From an uncultured archaeon (lineage in GTDB: Archaea > Korarchaeota > Korarchaeia > Korarchaeales > Korarchaeaceae), in the NCBI GenBank assembly GCA_938073845.1, contig CALJEO010000013.1, positions 1 to 10,000 on the forward strand: DNA of 10,000 nucleotides. The letters run 5' to 3'. Position 1 is the stretch's first letter. Each line of letters begins with the position of its first letter. Of this stretch, positions 1-6,047 are shown piece by piece. The notes below the pieces were generated by a model that did not search any database, was not told the origin of the DNA, and was given only the letters and a program-made list of their open reading frames with translations. Made by a program: the position numbers and the translations under genes.

Positions 1-1
1 A

Positions 2-1366
2 GAGAAAGGAGATGCGTTCATAGACATCATGAGACGGAGAACCGGCATAGAGACCGTCGAACGCGTCGAGGATATCGCTTACGAATGGGGTCCCGTAAAC
101 GAGGAGGGGCTTCCGGAGGGGAAAATTAATGTCATAACGACGGAGAGGTATGGGGAGGTATACATCACCGATTCAAGCTCCGATTTCCTCGCTGCCCTCA
201 GGGGAGTGACCACGACTGAGTTCAGGAGATACCATAGGGAGGACGCTCTGTATTTCTTCGGAGTGACTAACTGGACCCTGGAGACCCTGTATTACGTTCA
301 CGCTATACTCCGGTACGGCTACGTTCTAAGGAACATGATCGTGGTATCTCGGGAAAGGAAGTGGTTCCCGGTGTTCATGTTCGCTGCCGATAGCACCAGG
401 GTGAGATACAGGTTCCACCTGGATCGCATAAGAGTGAGGCCCAAGACCCACTCGGGGAGGAACTGGTGGGAGGAGGAGTTCGTCGGGATGAGGGTGAGGG
501 ACGTATCGGGAAAGGGAACTAGGGAGGGGATCGTGGTTAGGGTCCTCGAGAGGTATCCCGATGGCTTTCCAAAGATCGTAGCAGTGAGATGGAGTGAGGA
601 AAGCTCCGTAGAGCTCGTCCTTCATCCTGAAAAGGATGAAATAGTGATGGAAGGCCTCATCTTCAAATGCCCCGAATGCAGCAGGGACCTTGAGGAGCCG
701 TACGATCCTGTCGGAGAGAACTTGTGCCCTCACTGTGGAACGAGACTATGGGTGGATCTGAAGACGGTTCCACGGGTAGAAGAGCCTGAGGACGTCAGGG
801 AGGTTATAGAGAGGCTCCAGGCAGCTAACTGTGAGGTAGGGAAGGTTGAAAAAATAGGAAGATTTGAGGAGAGGAAGAGAGGGACTAGGAGCAAGTTCAC
901 AGACCTCAATAGGCTGAACTGGGGGGCATCCCCTGGGGCGAGAAAGCTTATGTTAGGCGAATACTTTACTAAAATGAGGCTCTATAGGATAGACCAACCA
1001 GTGGTTGCACGCTACTTGACTTTATTGAGAAGGGAGATGGGATTGACCATTCAGGACATTATAGACGCGCTGCCCACTGGCTACCTTCACACAGTGGGAC
1101 ATTGGTTCAGGGAGGACTTCGGGGGGTCCATTCCGGTCCCTCAGGACATTCCCCTGTTGAGGAGAGTTTTGAAAGCGGATGATAGCATTCTCTCAATCGT
1201 CGAGAGAATGGTTTTGAAGTTCCAAACGGTGAAGGCTTCTATCAAGGGGAAGAATCCAGGGGATTATGTGGAGATTGAAGAGGTGGGGTCACTCGTCGAT
1301 TACCTCAGGAACATTTACTTGCCCTCCCCGCTGTACATCAAATGCATAAAGCAGACCCCAACATAG
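2..1366 (+). CDS. Partial DNA methyltransferase-like protein with zinc ribbon (left end outside window)
   Basis: The frame is open from base 2. The first ATG is at 29, but no ribosome binding site sits at a good distance, so the gene probably starts upstream. Numbering from that ATG: residues 75-140 resemble the core of N4/N6 (beta-class) DNA methyltransferases, where a strand and helix (LYFFGVTNW) are followed by a G-Y-x-L-R-N-M-I strand and a Y-R-F-H-L-D-R-I-R segment. A zinc ribbon follows (C214, C217, C233, C236). Residues 355-381 contain T-V-G-H-W-F-R and G-G-S-I-P-x-P, a pattern I associate with the C-terminal half of such enzymes, and K-N-P-G-D-Y is at 408-413. The protein stops at 445 where the SAM-binding D-P-F-x-G-S-G-T motif would be expected, and no clear D/S/N-P-P-Y is visible in the part shown. 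It may be an inactive or truncated methylase. The family call is by eye and only moderately sure; the reading frame is solid. Confidence 0.5.
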   Translation, partial: EKGDAFIDIMRRRTGIETVERVEDIAYEWGPVNEEGLPEGKINVITTERYGEVYITDSSSDFLAALRGVTTTEFRRYHREDALYFFGVTNWTLETLYYVHAILRYGYVLRNMIVVSRERKWFPVFMFAADSTRVRYRFHLDRIRVRPKTHSGRNWWEEEFVGMRVRDVSGKGTREGIVVRVLERYPDGFPKIVAVRWSEESSVELVLHPEKDEIVMEGLIFKCPECSRDLEEPYDPVGENLCPHCGTRLWVDLKTVPRVEEPEDVREVIERLQAANCEVGKVEKIGRFEERKRGTRSKFTDLNRLNWGASPGARKLMLGEYFTKMRLYRIDQPVVARYLTLLRREMGLTIQDIIDALPTGYLHTVGHWFREDFGGSIPVPQDIPLLRRVLKADDSILSIVERMVLKFQTVKASIKGKNPGDYVEIEEVGSLVDYLRNIYLPSPLYIKCIKQTPT

Positions 1367-1469
1367 ATATCCTGCTCGCAGCCCATTCGTCTCCTGAACT
1401 CCGATATTGCTTCAGGGGAAAAATGAAACCCGATTTCGAGTGAGCTCCTGGCTTTTCAACTAGTGAGAC

Positions 1470-1482
1470 AAAAAGGTTAATA
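1470..1482 (+). promoter_or_regulatory. Candidate TATA box for the zinc-finger microprotein gene
   Basis: An A-rich stretch leads into GGTTAATA, about 35-40 bases before the ATG at 1515. An archaeal start about 26 bases downstream would fall near 1503-1506, giving a leader of about 10 bases that carries only the ribosome binding site. The match to a TATA consensus is weak. Confidence 0.35.
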
Positions 1483-1485
1483 GAG

Positions 1486-1507
1486 CCTCTCCCCCCGAGG
1501 GGAGAGG
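1486..1507 (+). repeat. Perfect 9-bp inverted repeat overlapping the ribosome binding site
   Basis: The arms CCTCTCCCC (1486-1494) and GGGGAGAGG (1499-1507) are exactly complementary around a CCGA loop. The right arm runs into GAGGTGAT (1504-1511), the ribosome binding site of the small gene starting at 1515. In RNA the stem would cover that site. If transcription starts near 1505, only the right arm is transcribed and the palindrome would act as DNA, for example as an operator. Confidence 0.6.
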
Positions 1508-1514
1508 TGATTTA

Positions 1515-1691
1515 ATGGTTGAGTGCGTCATAGATGGTTGTGGTGAGGAAGCGGTCAGGGAAGTGGATAGATCCTACCTGCCCGCCATACAATCACTCAA
1601 GCTCAAGCTTAGGGGAGATCCAGGAAAGAAGATACCCCTCTGCAGGAAGCATTACAAGATGGTGAAGCAAGCTAGGGAGTCCCGGTTCTAA
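1515..1691 (+). CDS. 58-residue zinc-finger-like microprotein, function unknown
   Basis: The ATG at 1515 is preceded by GAGGTGAT (1504-1511), a strong archaeal ribosome binding site, and the frame runs 58 codons to TAA. The product begins MVECVIDGCG and ends KQARESRF. It has two candidate metal-binding pairs: C4 and C9 at the N-terminus, and C43 with H46 in L-C-R-K-H-Y near the C-terminus. A lysine- and arginine-rich middle (residues 29-39) and a basic tail suggest nucleic acid or ribosome binding. The spacing fits one CCCH-type zinc site. I do not recognise a named family. Its last four bases overlap the stop codon of the convergent HemK-like gene. It appears to be a single-gene unit, since 148 bases separate it from the gene before. 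That it is real is supported by start context, codon style (AGG/AGA, ATA) and paired metal ligands. Confidence 0.68.
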   Translation: MVECVIDGCGEEAVREVDRSYLPAIQSLKLKLRGDPGKKIPLCRKHYKMVKQARESRF

Positions 1692-2278
1692 TTCTTCCTT
1701 AATTTAACTACCATGAGCTCATGGAAAGCCAACTTCCTTCTCTTGACGATTGTTGCTTCCATACCGAACGCCTCAGCCCTCCTAATGGTGAGCTCGGGAC
1801 CGTTGAAGTCAGCATGTAATATCAGGGCCGCACCCCCCCTCCTCAACAGTCTCGGTAGATCTGCCAGTAGAGCATCTATGAGCTTCCTTCCGGACTCGCC
1901 ACCGGTCCAATGCTCCGATTCACCCTCCAGTGGCAAGTAGGGGGGATTAAAAGATATCAGGTCGAATGCTAGATCCCTGAAGTGCCTAGCTAAGCTCCCC
2001 TGAACTACTTCAATGCTCACCCCATTTAGGAGAGAGTTCTTCTTAGCCAAAGTGCAGGAGTCTAGTGATATGTCTGAAGCGGTGGTCTGACATCCCTTCA
2101 TGGCCATCTCTATCGCTAAGATCCCGGTTCCAGTCCCTAAGTCCAAGCAGGACTTACCTCTTAGATCGAGGGACCTTAAGGCATCCAGCATGAGCAGGCT
2201 ATCCTCTGCGGGCCAGTAGACATCCTCAGCTCTCAGCAACCTGATGCCGGCTACCTCCCAAGCTCCTCCCTCAGCCAA
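1688..2278 (-). CDS. HemK/PrmC/Mtq2-type protein-glutamine N5-methyltransferase
   Basis: This is a class I SAM-dependent methyltransferase of 196 residues, the short archaeal/eukaryotic (Mtq2-like) form without the N-terminal helical domain of bacterial PrmC. The SAM-binding motif D-L-G-T-G-T-G is at 46-52, and N-P-P-Y, which holds the glutamine side chain in this family, is at 111-114. V-Y-x-P-A-E-D-S at 20-27 is typical of the N-terminus. Family knowledge says it methylates the GGQ glutamine of release factor aRF1, usually with a Trm112-like partner; no partner gene is seen here. The start used is a TTG inside the ksgA end, giving a 28-base overlap and implying translational coupling. A TTG 14 codons further in is an alternative but would trim residues that look conserved. 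The stop overlaps the end of the small zinc-finger gene. Confidence 0.88.
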   Translation of the reverse strand: MAEGGAWEVAGIRLLRAEDVYWPAEDSLLMLDALRSLDLRGKSCLDLGTGTGILAIEMAMKGCQTTASDISLDSCTLAKKNSLLNGVSIEVVQGSLARHFRDLAFDLISFNPPYLPLEGESEHWTGGESGRKLIDALLADLPRLLRRGGAALILHADFNGPELTIRRAEAFGMEATIVKRRKLAFHELMVVKLRKN

Positions 2279-2994
2279 GCTATCACATCCCTTACCTGTT
2301 CGGGGGTGAGGTGATATGGCCTGGCGTCGGAGTAAGGTAGTGAAGATGCTTTATCACCTAACAAAGGCCTGAGAACGTTCTTAAGCTCTCTCTTCCTCCT
2401 GGAGAATATCATCTTGCAGTACCTCAGTATGTGGTCCCTCAGCTCATCCTCCTTTGGTTCGATCAGGACCACAGCTGAGTCGACAGCTGGGGATGGGCTG
2501 AAGGCGCTCCTGCCGATAGTAGCCACTAGCCTGATGTTGAGGAGGAGGGAAGCTATAACGGAGAGGCTCCCGTAGTTCTCAGTACCTGGTCCAGCGACTA
2601 ATCTCTCAGCGAACTCCCTTTGGAAGGTGAGGACAGCTCTCTTGAACTTGCTCCTAGCTAGTCCCAGTAGGAGCTGAGAGGAGAGGTAGTAAGGCGGGTT
2701 CGATGCTATCTTATCCGTGCTGATTGGTAGGAAGTCCCTTATATCTCCTCTCACTATCTCAACACCCTCCCTCCCCCTGAACCTCGACCTGAGCACCTCG
2801 ACTAGCTCAGGGTCCTTCTCTATCAGGATCAGTCTTCTAGGCTTCCTGAGGAGTATCTCCTCGCTTAAGTTACCCGTTCCAGCCCCCAGCTCCACTACCT
2901 CATCATGCTCCTCTATCTCCAGCAGATCGGCTATCACACGGAGCCACTTCCTCGAGACCATCATGTGCTGACCTAACCTCTTCTTGAGTCTCAG
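2251..2994 (-). CDS. ksgA: 16S rRNA (adenine-N6,N6)-dimethyltransferase KsgA/Dim1
   Basis: This enzyme dimethylates two adjacent adenines in the 3' terminal hairpin of small-subunit rRNA during ribosome assembly. With a CTG start it has 247 residues. R-L-G-Q-H (6-10) is the hallmark N-terminus of the family, E-L-G-A-G-T-G (35-41) is the SAM motif, and N-P-P-Y-Y-L (99-104) is the catalytic motif. F-Q-R-E-F-A-E-R-L and F-S-P-S-P-A-V-D-S follow further on, both typical. The first ATG (2964) lies after the conserved G-Q-H. The only start-like codon between it and the in-frame stop at 3001-3003 is CTG at 2994-2992, placed 6 bases after a GGTGA ribosome binding site. I therefore use CTG; a conventional annotation would begin at 2964. 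The gene overlaps the HemK-like gene downstream and diverges from rtcB. Confidence 0.92.
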   Translation of the reverse strand: MRLKKRLGQHMMVSRKWLRVIADLLEIEEHDEVVELGAGTGNLSEEILLRKPRRLILIEKDPELVEVLRSRFRGREGVEIVRGDIRDFLPISTDKIASNPPYYLSSQLLLGLARSKFKRAVLTFQREFAERLVAGPGTENYGSLSVIASLLLNIRLVATIGRSAFSPSPAVDSAVVLIEPKEDELRDHILRYCKMIFSRRKRELKNVLRPLLGDKASSLPYSDARPYHLTPEQVRDVIAWLREELGR

Positions 2995-3042
2995 ATCACA
3001 TCACCAGAGCCTCTGTCAGGAATCACATGCATAGACATCCCC

Positions 3043-3052
3043 TTAAACCTCT
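3043..3052 (-). promoter_or_regulatory. Candidate TATA box for ksgA-hemK
   Basis: Read on the minus strand this is GAGGTTTAAG, inside a tandem TTAAGGGGA repeat (about 3038-3060). A start about 26 bases downstream would lie near 3020, giving ksgA a leader of about 25 bases to the CTG at 2994 and leaving room for its GGTGA site. It is a weak but suitably placed match. Confidence 0.35.
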
Positions 3053-3268
3053 CCCCTTAACCCAGCGTACCTCCGCTTATGCAGCGGATCGGAAGGAGAG
3101 ATCTTGGGGCATTGAGGGGGATCTTAACGGATCAACCTTCCTAAGTAACTGCCCATGTTTCCGCGGACTTCGCCACAAGGCACCTACATGACGTATGTTC
3201 TCCAAGAAGCTTTCACTCATCCAGTTGCAAGGGATATGGGATAGGCGCTCGTCTTATTCTTATACATA

Positions 3269-3285
3269 TCGCATTTCAGATGCGA
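3269..3285 (+). repeat. Short inverted repeat upstream of rtcB
   Basis: TCGCAT and ATGCGA form a perfect 6-bp stem around a TTCAG loop. It lies directly after a TATA-like element and about 37 bases before the proximal rtcB TATA box, a position that would suit an operator. Chance occurrence is possible. Confidence 0.4.
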
Positions 3286-3320
3286 GGGCTCCATGCTGAG
3301 AGTCCAGGGAACTCACATCC

Positions 3321-3330
3321 GTTTTATATA
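3321..3330 (+). promoter_or_regulatory. TATA box of rtcB-FKBP operon (leaderless start)
   Basis: GTTTTATATA is a strong archaeal TATA box. Its centre is about 27 bases before the rtcB GTG at 3353, the usual distance from TATA box to transcription start, and no ribosome binding site precedes the GTG. The transcript is therefore probably leaderless, starting at or next to the GTG. Confidence 0.72.
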
Positions 3331-3352
3331 GCCTGCCTACTACAATAGCGCG

Positions 3353-4813
3353 GTGTGGGAAGTGGGCGCCGAGTCGCTGCTCAGGAAGATAGATGAGGTC
3401 AGATGGGAGCTCCCGAAGAATTATAAGCCGGGGATGAGGGTTCCTGGTCTCGTCTTCGCCACCGAGAAGCTCGTGAGGCAGATAGAGTCTAAGGCCCTAG
3501 AGCAGTTAGCCAACGTGGCGATGCTCCCTGGCATATACAATTACTCCATAGCGATGCCCGATATACATGAGGGCTACGGATTCCCGATAGGGGGTGTTGC
3601 GGCTTTCGATGCATATGAGGGCATAGTGAGCCCAGGAGGCGTCGGTTACGACATAAACTGCGGGGTAAGACTAATAAGGACAGATTTTGATGAGAGGGAC
3701 GTCAGACCGAAGCTTAAGCAGTTAGTTGACACCCTCTTCGAAAACGTCCCATCCGGGCTGGGGAGCAGTGGCAAGGTCAGGCTGAATACGGGGCAGCTGG
3801 ATGAAGTGATAGTGATGGGAGCTAGGTGGGCGGTGGAGCAAGGTTACGGTTGGGAGAGGGACCTGGAGCACTGCGAGGAAGGGGGTATGATGGAGGAAGC
3901 CGATCCAAACGTCATAAGTAGGAAGGCCAAGGAGAGAGGGGCTCCACAGCTAGGCTCTCTCGGCAGCGGCAATCACTTCCTGGAGGTACAGGTGGTGGAT
4001 AGGATATACGATGCCGCTGCAGCCAAGGTCATGGGAATAGAACGGGAGGGCCAGGTAGTGGCCATGGTGCACACGGGTAGCAGGGGCTTCGGACACCAGG
4101 TGGCTGACGATTTCCTGAACATGATGCTAGCAAGGATAAGCTCCCTTAACTTCAGATTGCCAGACAAAGAGCTTATATTCGCGTACGCCAACTCAGATGC
4201 TGCTGAAAAGTACTTCAAGGCGATGAAAGGCGCTGCTAACTATGCTTGGGCCAACAGGCAGATGGTGACTCATTGGGTCAGAGAGGCATTCGAGAGGGTC
4301 TTCGGGAGGAGAGCGGAGGATATGGGCATGGAGCTGATCTACGATGTGGCCCACAACATAGCGAAGTTGGAGGAGCACGTGGTGGACGGGAGGAGGGTGA
4401 AGGTATACGTGCATAGGAAGGGAGCCACTAGATCCTTCCCTCCGGGTCATCCGGCAATCCCCAGCGACTACAGGGACGTGGGACAGCCCGTGATAATACC
4501 TGGATCGCAGGGGACAGCCTCCTACCTAATGGCAGGTACAGCTAAAGCTATGGAGGAGTCCTTCGGGACAACTGCTCACGGCGCCGGCAGGGTGATGAGC
4601 AGGGAGCAAGCTAAGAGGGTCTATAGGGGTAGCCAGATAGTCCAGATGCTCGCTGAGAGAGGGATAATAGTGAAGCCAGCCTCTCTAGCAGTAGCAGCTG
4701 AGGAGGCTCCGGGGGCTTACAAGGACGTTGATGAGGTGGTGAGTGCCACTCATAAGGCGGGCATAGCCAAGCTCGTAGCTAGGCTCGTACCGATAGGTGT
4801 TGTTAAGGGTTAG
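3353..4813 (+). CDS. rtcB: RNA-splicing ligase RtcB
   Basis: RtcB joins RNA 2',3'-cyclic phosphate or 3'-phosphate ends to 5'-hydroxyl ends using GTP and Mn2+, and in archaea it seals tRNA exons after intron removal. The 486 residues match the usual archaeal length (about 480), with no intein. Metal and catalytic ligands are present: D100 and C103 in G-V-G-Y-D-I-N-C-G, N207-H208 in G-S-G-N-H-F, H240 in V-H-T-G-S-R-G, H334 in D-V-A-H-N, and H409 in H-G-A-G-R, equivalent to the guanylylated histidine (H404) of Pyrococcus RtcB. The N-terminal D-E-V-R-W-E-L-P-K is also typical. The start is a GTG fitting a leaderless transcript. The FKBP gene follows 9 bases after the stop, implying one operon. 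No Archease gene is in the window. Confidence 0.97.
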   Translation: MWEVGAESLLRKIDEVRWELPKNYKPGMRVPGLVFATEKLVRQIESKALEQLANVAMLPGIYNYSIAMPDIHEGYGFPIGGVAAFDAYEGIVSPGGVGYDINCGVRLIRTDFDERDVRPKLKQLVDTLFENVPSGLGSSGKVRLNTGQLDEVIVMGARWAVEQGYGWERDLEHCEEGGMMEEADPNVISRKAKERGAPQLGSLGSGNHFLEVQVVDRIYDAAAAKVMGIEREGQVVAMVHTGSRGFGHQVADDFLNMMLARISSLNFRLPDKELIFAYANSDAAEKYFKAMKGAANYAWANRQMVTHWVREAFERVFGRRAEDMGMELIYDVAHNIAKLEEHVVDGRRVKVYVHRKGATRSFPPGHPAIPSDYRDVGQPVIIPGSQGTASYLMAGTAKAMEESFGTTAHGAGRVMSREQAKRVYRGSQIVQMLAERGIIVKPASLAVAAEEAPGAYKDVDEVVSATHKAGIAKLVARLVPIGVVKG

Positions 4814-4822
4814 GGTGTTAGC

Positions 4823-5515
4823 TTGGAGAGGGACTTCCTGCTCTTGAACCTTACTCTGAGGAATGCTGAGACGCGTTCAGTTTACCAGACGACCTTGGAG
4901 GAAGTAGCCAGGGAGTCAGGGATATACTCAGATAGGATCAGCTACACCCCCTTGCTCGTGATCCCCGGCGAGACCAACCTCTTCCCGAAGCTCCTTGAGA
5001 GGTTACTGGCAAGCGGGGAGGGGGAGAGGTTCGAGATCGTCTTGGAACCTGAGGAAGCATACGGGAGCTATGATAGGAGCAAGGTAAGGGTCTACTCTGT
5101 GAAGAGACTCGAGAGGGAAGGAATTCACCCACACGTAGGCGAGACGATTTACTTAGACGATCAGATGGGGGTGATACAGTCCGTCACGGGCGGCAGAGTG
5201 ACCGTGGACTTCAACCACCCTCTAGCTGGCAAGAGACTCCTAGCGGAGTGCGAGGTCCTGAAGAGGATAGTAGATGATCTAGAGAAGATTAGAGCAATAG
5301 TAGCTGATGCTTTTGACGTGAGATTAGATGATATCTCAGCTAAATGGCTGGGAGACGGGTTCGTCGAGGTCATTCTACCACCTAAGGCCTATGTGCTGAG
5401 GGACTCTTATTCCAGGAAGATAAATGCCCTCTCACTGATAATGAGACACTTGAAGGGCGTTAAGACAGTCAGGTTCGTCGAGGACTTTGAGATACCTAGG
5501 AAGGAAGCTACCTGA
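4823..5515 (+). CDS. Long-type archaeal FKBP peptidyl-prolyl isomerase/chaperone (SlyD-like)
   Basis: A predicted cytosolic folding helper of 230 residues, the size of the long archaeal FKBP class. Residues 1-about 60 and 125-150 form the split FKBP domain. The inserted chaperone flap lies between them, after L-E-P-E-E-A-Y-G, and V-D-F-N-H-P-L-A-G-K is the hallmark closing motif. Residues about 152-230 are the C-terminal extension of the long class. The active site is unusual: the normal F-D pair before T-T is Y21-Q22, and the normal V-I-P-G-F/L-E turn reads L-F-P-K-L-L (53-58). Isomerase activity may be weak while the chaperone flap is kept. TTG is used as start; ATG is absent nearby. It follows rtcB by 9 bases and its last 8 bases overlap the convergent UPF0179 gene. 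Confidence 0.88.
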   Translation: MERDFLLLNLTLRNAETRSVYQTTLEEVARESGIYSDRISYTPLLVIPGETNLFPKLLERLLASGEGERFEIVLEPEEAYGSYDRSKVRVYSVKRLEREGIHPHVGETIYLDDQMGVIQSVTGGRVTVDFNHPLAGKRLLAECEVLKRIVDDLEKIRAIVADAFDVRLDDISAKWLGDGFVEVILPPKAYVLRDSYSRKINALSLIMRHLKGVKTVRFVEDFEIPRKEAT

Positions 5516-5954
5516 CCTCAACCTCGTAGATCCTGAGCTCCTGGAACCTATCGCATCCCTCAACCACCTTCTTTTCCCTCACTACAGAGAGCCTATCCCC
5601 GGGCTTCACCCCCTCGGGCACGCAGAAAGGGTAGTTTTGGCAGCCCACATCGCCGCAGTCCAGTGGCCTATAGGTTATCGTGGTGCCTTCGATAAGGCTG
5701 GTAGGAACCGCTACTTCTAGGGAAGCTCTCCTGATGGAAGCTAGTAGTACTTCCTCGTGGACAGGGCACTGGAACCTCTTCCTCTCGCTGATCTCGACAA
5801 CCTCATATACCCTATCTACTTCCATACCCTCCACGCAGGTGTTCCTGTATCTGCATTCCTTGCAGAGGCTGGAAGATCCGATGAAGACGAACCTGAAGCC
5901 CTTACTAGCTAATCTGCTCGGGACCAAGGTCATCCTCTCCGCTTCCATGGGCAT
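5508..5954 (-). CDS. UPF0179 family protein with two four-cysteine clusters
   Basis: This matches the archaeal UPF0179 family, whose function is unknown to me. From the ATG at 5954 it has 148 residues and eight cysteines in two similar sets: C31-x2-C34-x5-C40-x22-C63 and C100-x4-C105-x5-C111-x22-C134. The final spacing is identical, and the residues after the third cysteine also resemble each other, so the protein looks like an internal duplication. Each set could hold a zinc ion or an iron-sulfur cluster; this is inference. V-A-V-P-x-S-x-I-E-G-T-T-I lies between the halves. The open frame reaches back to 6104 inside psmB, but the extra 50 residues are not family-like. A TATA-like element about 26 bases before 5954 favours a leaderless start there; ATG at 5948 is the alternative. 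It diverges from psmB and converges with the FKBP gene. Confidence 0.88.
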   Translation of the reverse strand: MPMEAERMTLVPSRLASKGFRFVFIGSSSLCKECRYRNTCVEGMEVDRVYEVVEISERKRFQCPVHEEVLLASIRRASLEVAVPTSLIEGTTITYRPLDCGDVGCQNYPFCVPEGVKPGDRLSVVREKKVVEGCDRFQELRIYEVEVR

Positions 5955-5974
5955 CGTTCTAAGAGTGAGGGAAT

Positions 5975-5983
5975 CGTTTTTAA
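5975..5983 (-). promoter_or_regulatory. Candidate TATA box of the UPF0179 gene
   Basis: Read on the minus strand this is ATTAAAAAC, centred about 26 bases upstream of the ATG at 5954. No ribosome binding site precedes that ATG, so a leaderless message is the simplest reading. Confidence 0.45.
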
Positions 5984-5990
5984 TGAGACC

Positions 5991-5999
5991 CGCTATATT
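5991..5999 (+). promoter_or_regulatory. Candidate TATA box of psmB-aCPSF1
   Basis: CGCTATATT lies about 53 bases before the psmB ATG. Transcription would begin near 6020, leaving a leader of roughly 28 bases that carries the AAAGGTGA ribosome binding site at 6033-6040. Confidence 0.45.
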
Positions 6000-6047
6000 C
6001 AGGGAGACCTGCCTGTTGAAAGAGATCTGGGGAAAGGTGATGCAAGA

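Larger units (their letters stand above)
2995..3352. other. Divergent intergenic region between ksgA and rtcB
   Basis: About 360 bases hold no gene I can support. Contents are the ksgA promoter candidate near 3047, a 29-codon open frame at 3155-3244 (rejected), a TATA-like TTCTTATACATAT at about 3258-3269, a 6-bp hairpin at 3269-3285, and the rtcB TATA box at 3321-3330. The middle (3061-3250) shows no ribosome binding site, no good C/D or H/ACA guide RNA boxes, and no repeats. An unrecognised small RNA cannot be excluded. Confidence 0.6.

Noticed and set aside
326..733. 135-codon minus-strand open frame
   Set aside because: It lies entirely within the methylase-like gene, has proline/histidine-rich composition, and is best explained as a shadow of the real frame.
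2991..3038. 15-codon upstream frame whose TGA overlaps the ksgA CTG
   Set aside because: The predicted ksgA transcription start (about 3020) lies inside it, so its ATG is probably not transcribed; the peptide has no distinguishing feature.
3155..3244. 29-codon plus-strand open frame starting MFPRTSPQG in the ksgA-rtcB gap
   Set aside because: It has no ribosome binding site or nearby TATA box, is very short, and resembles no family I know.
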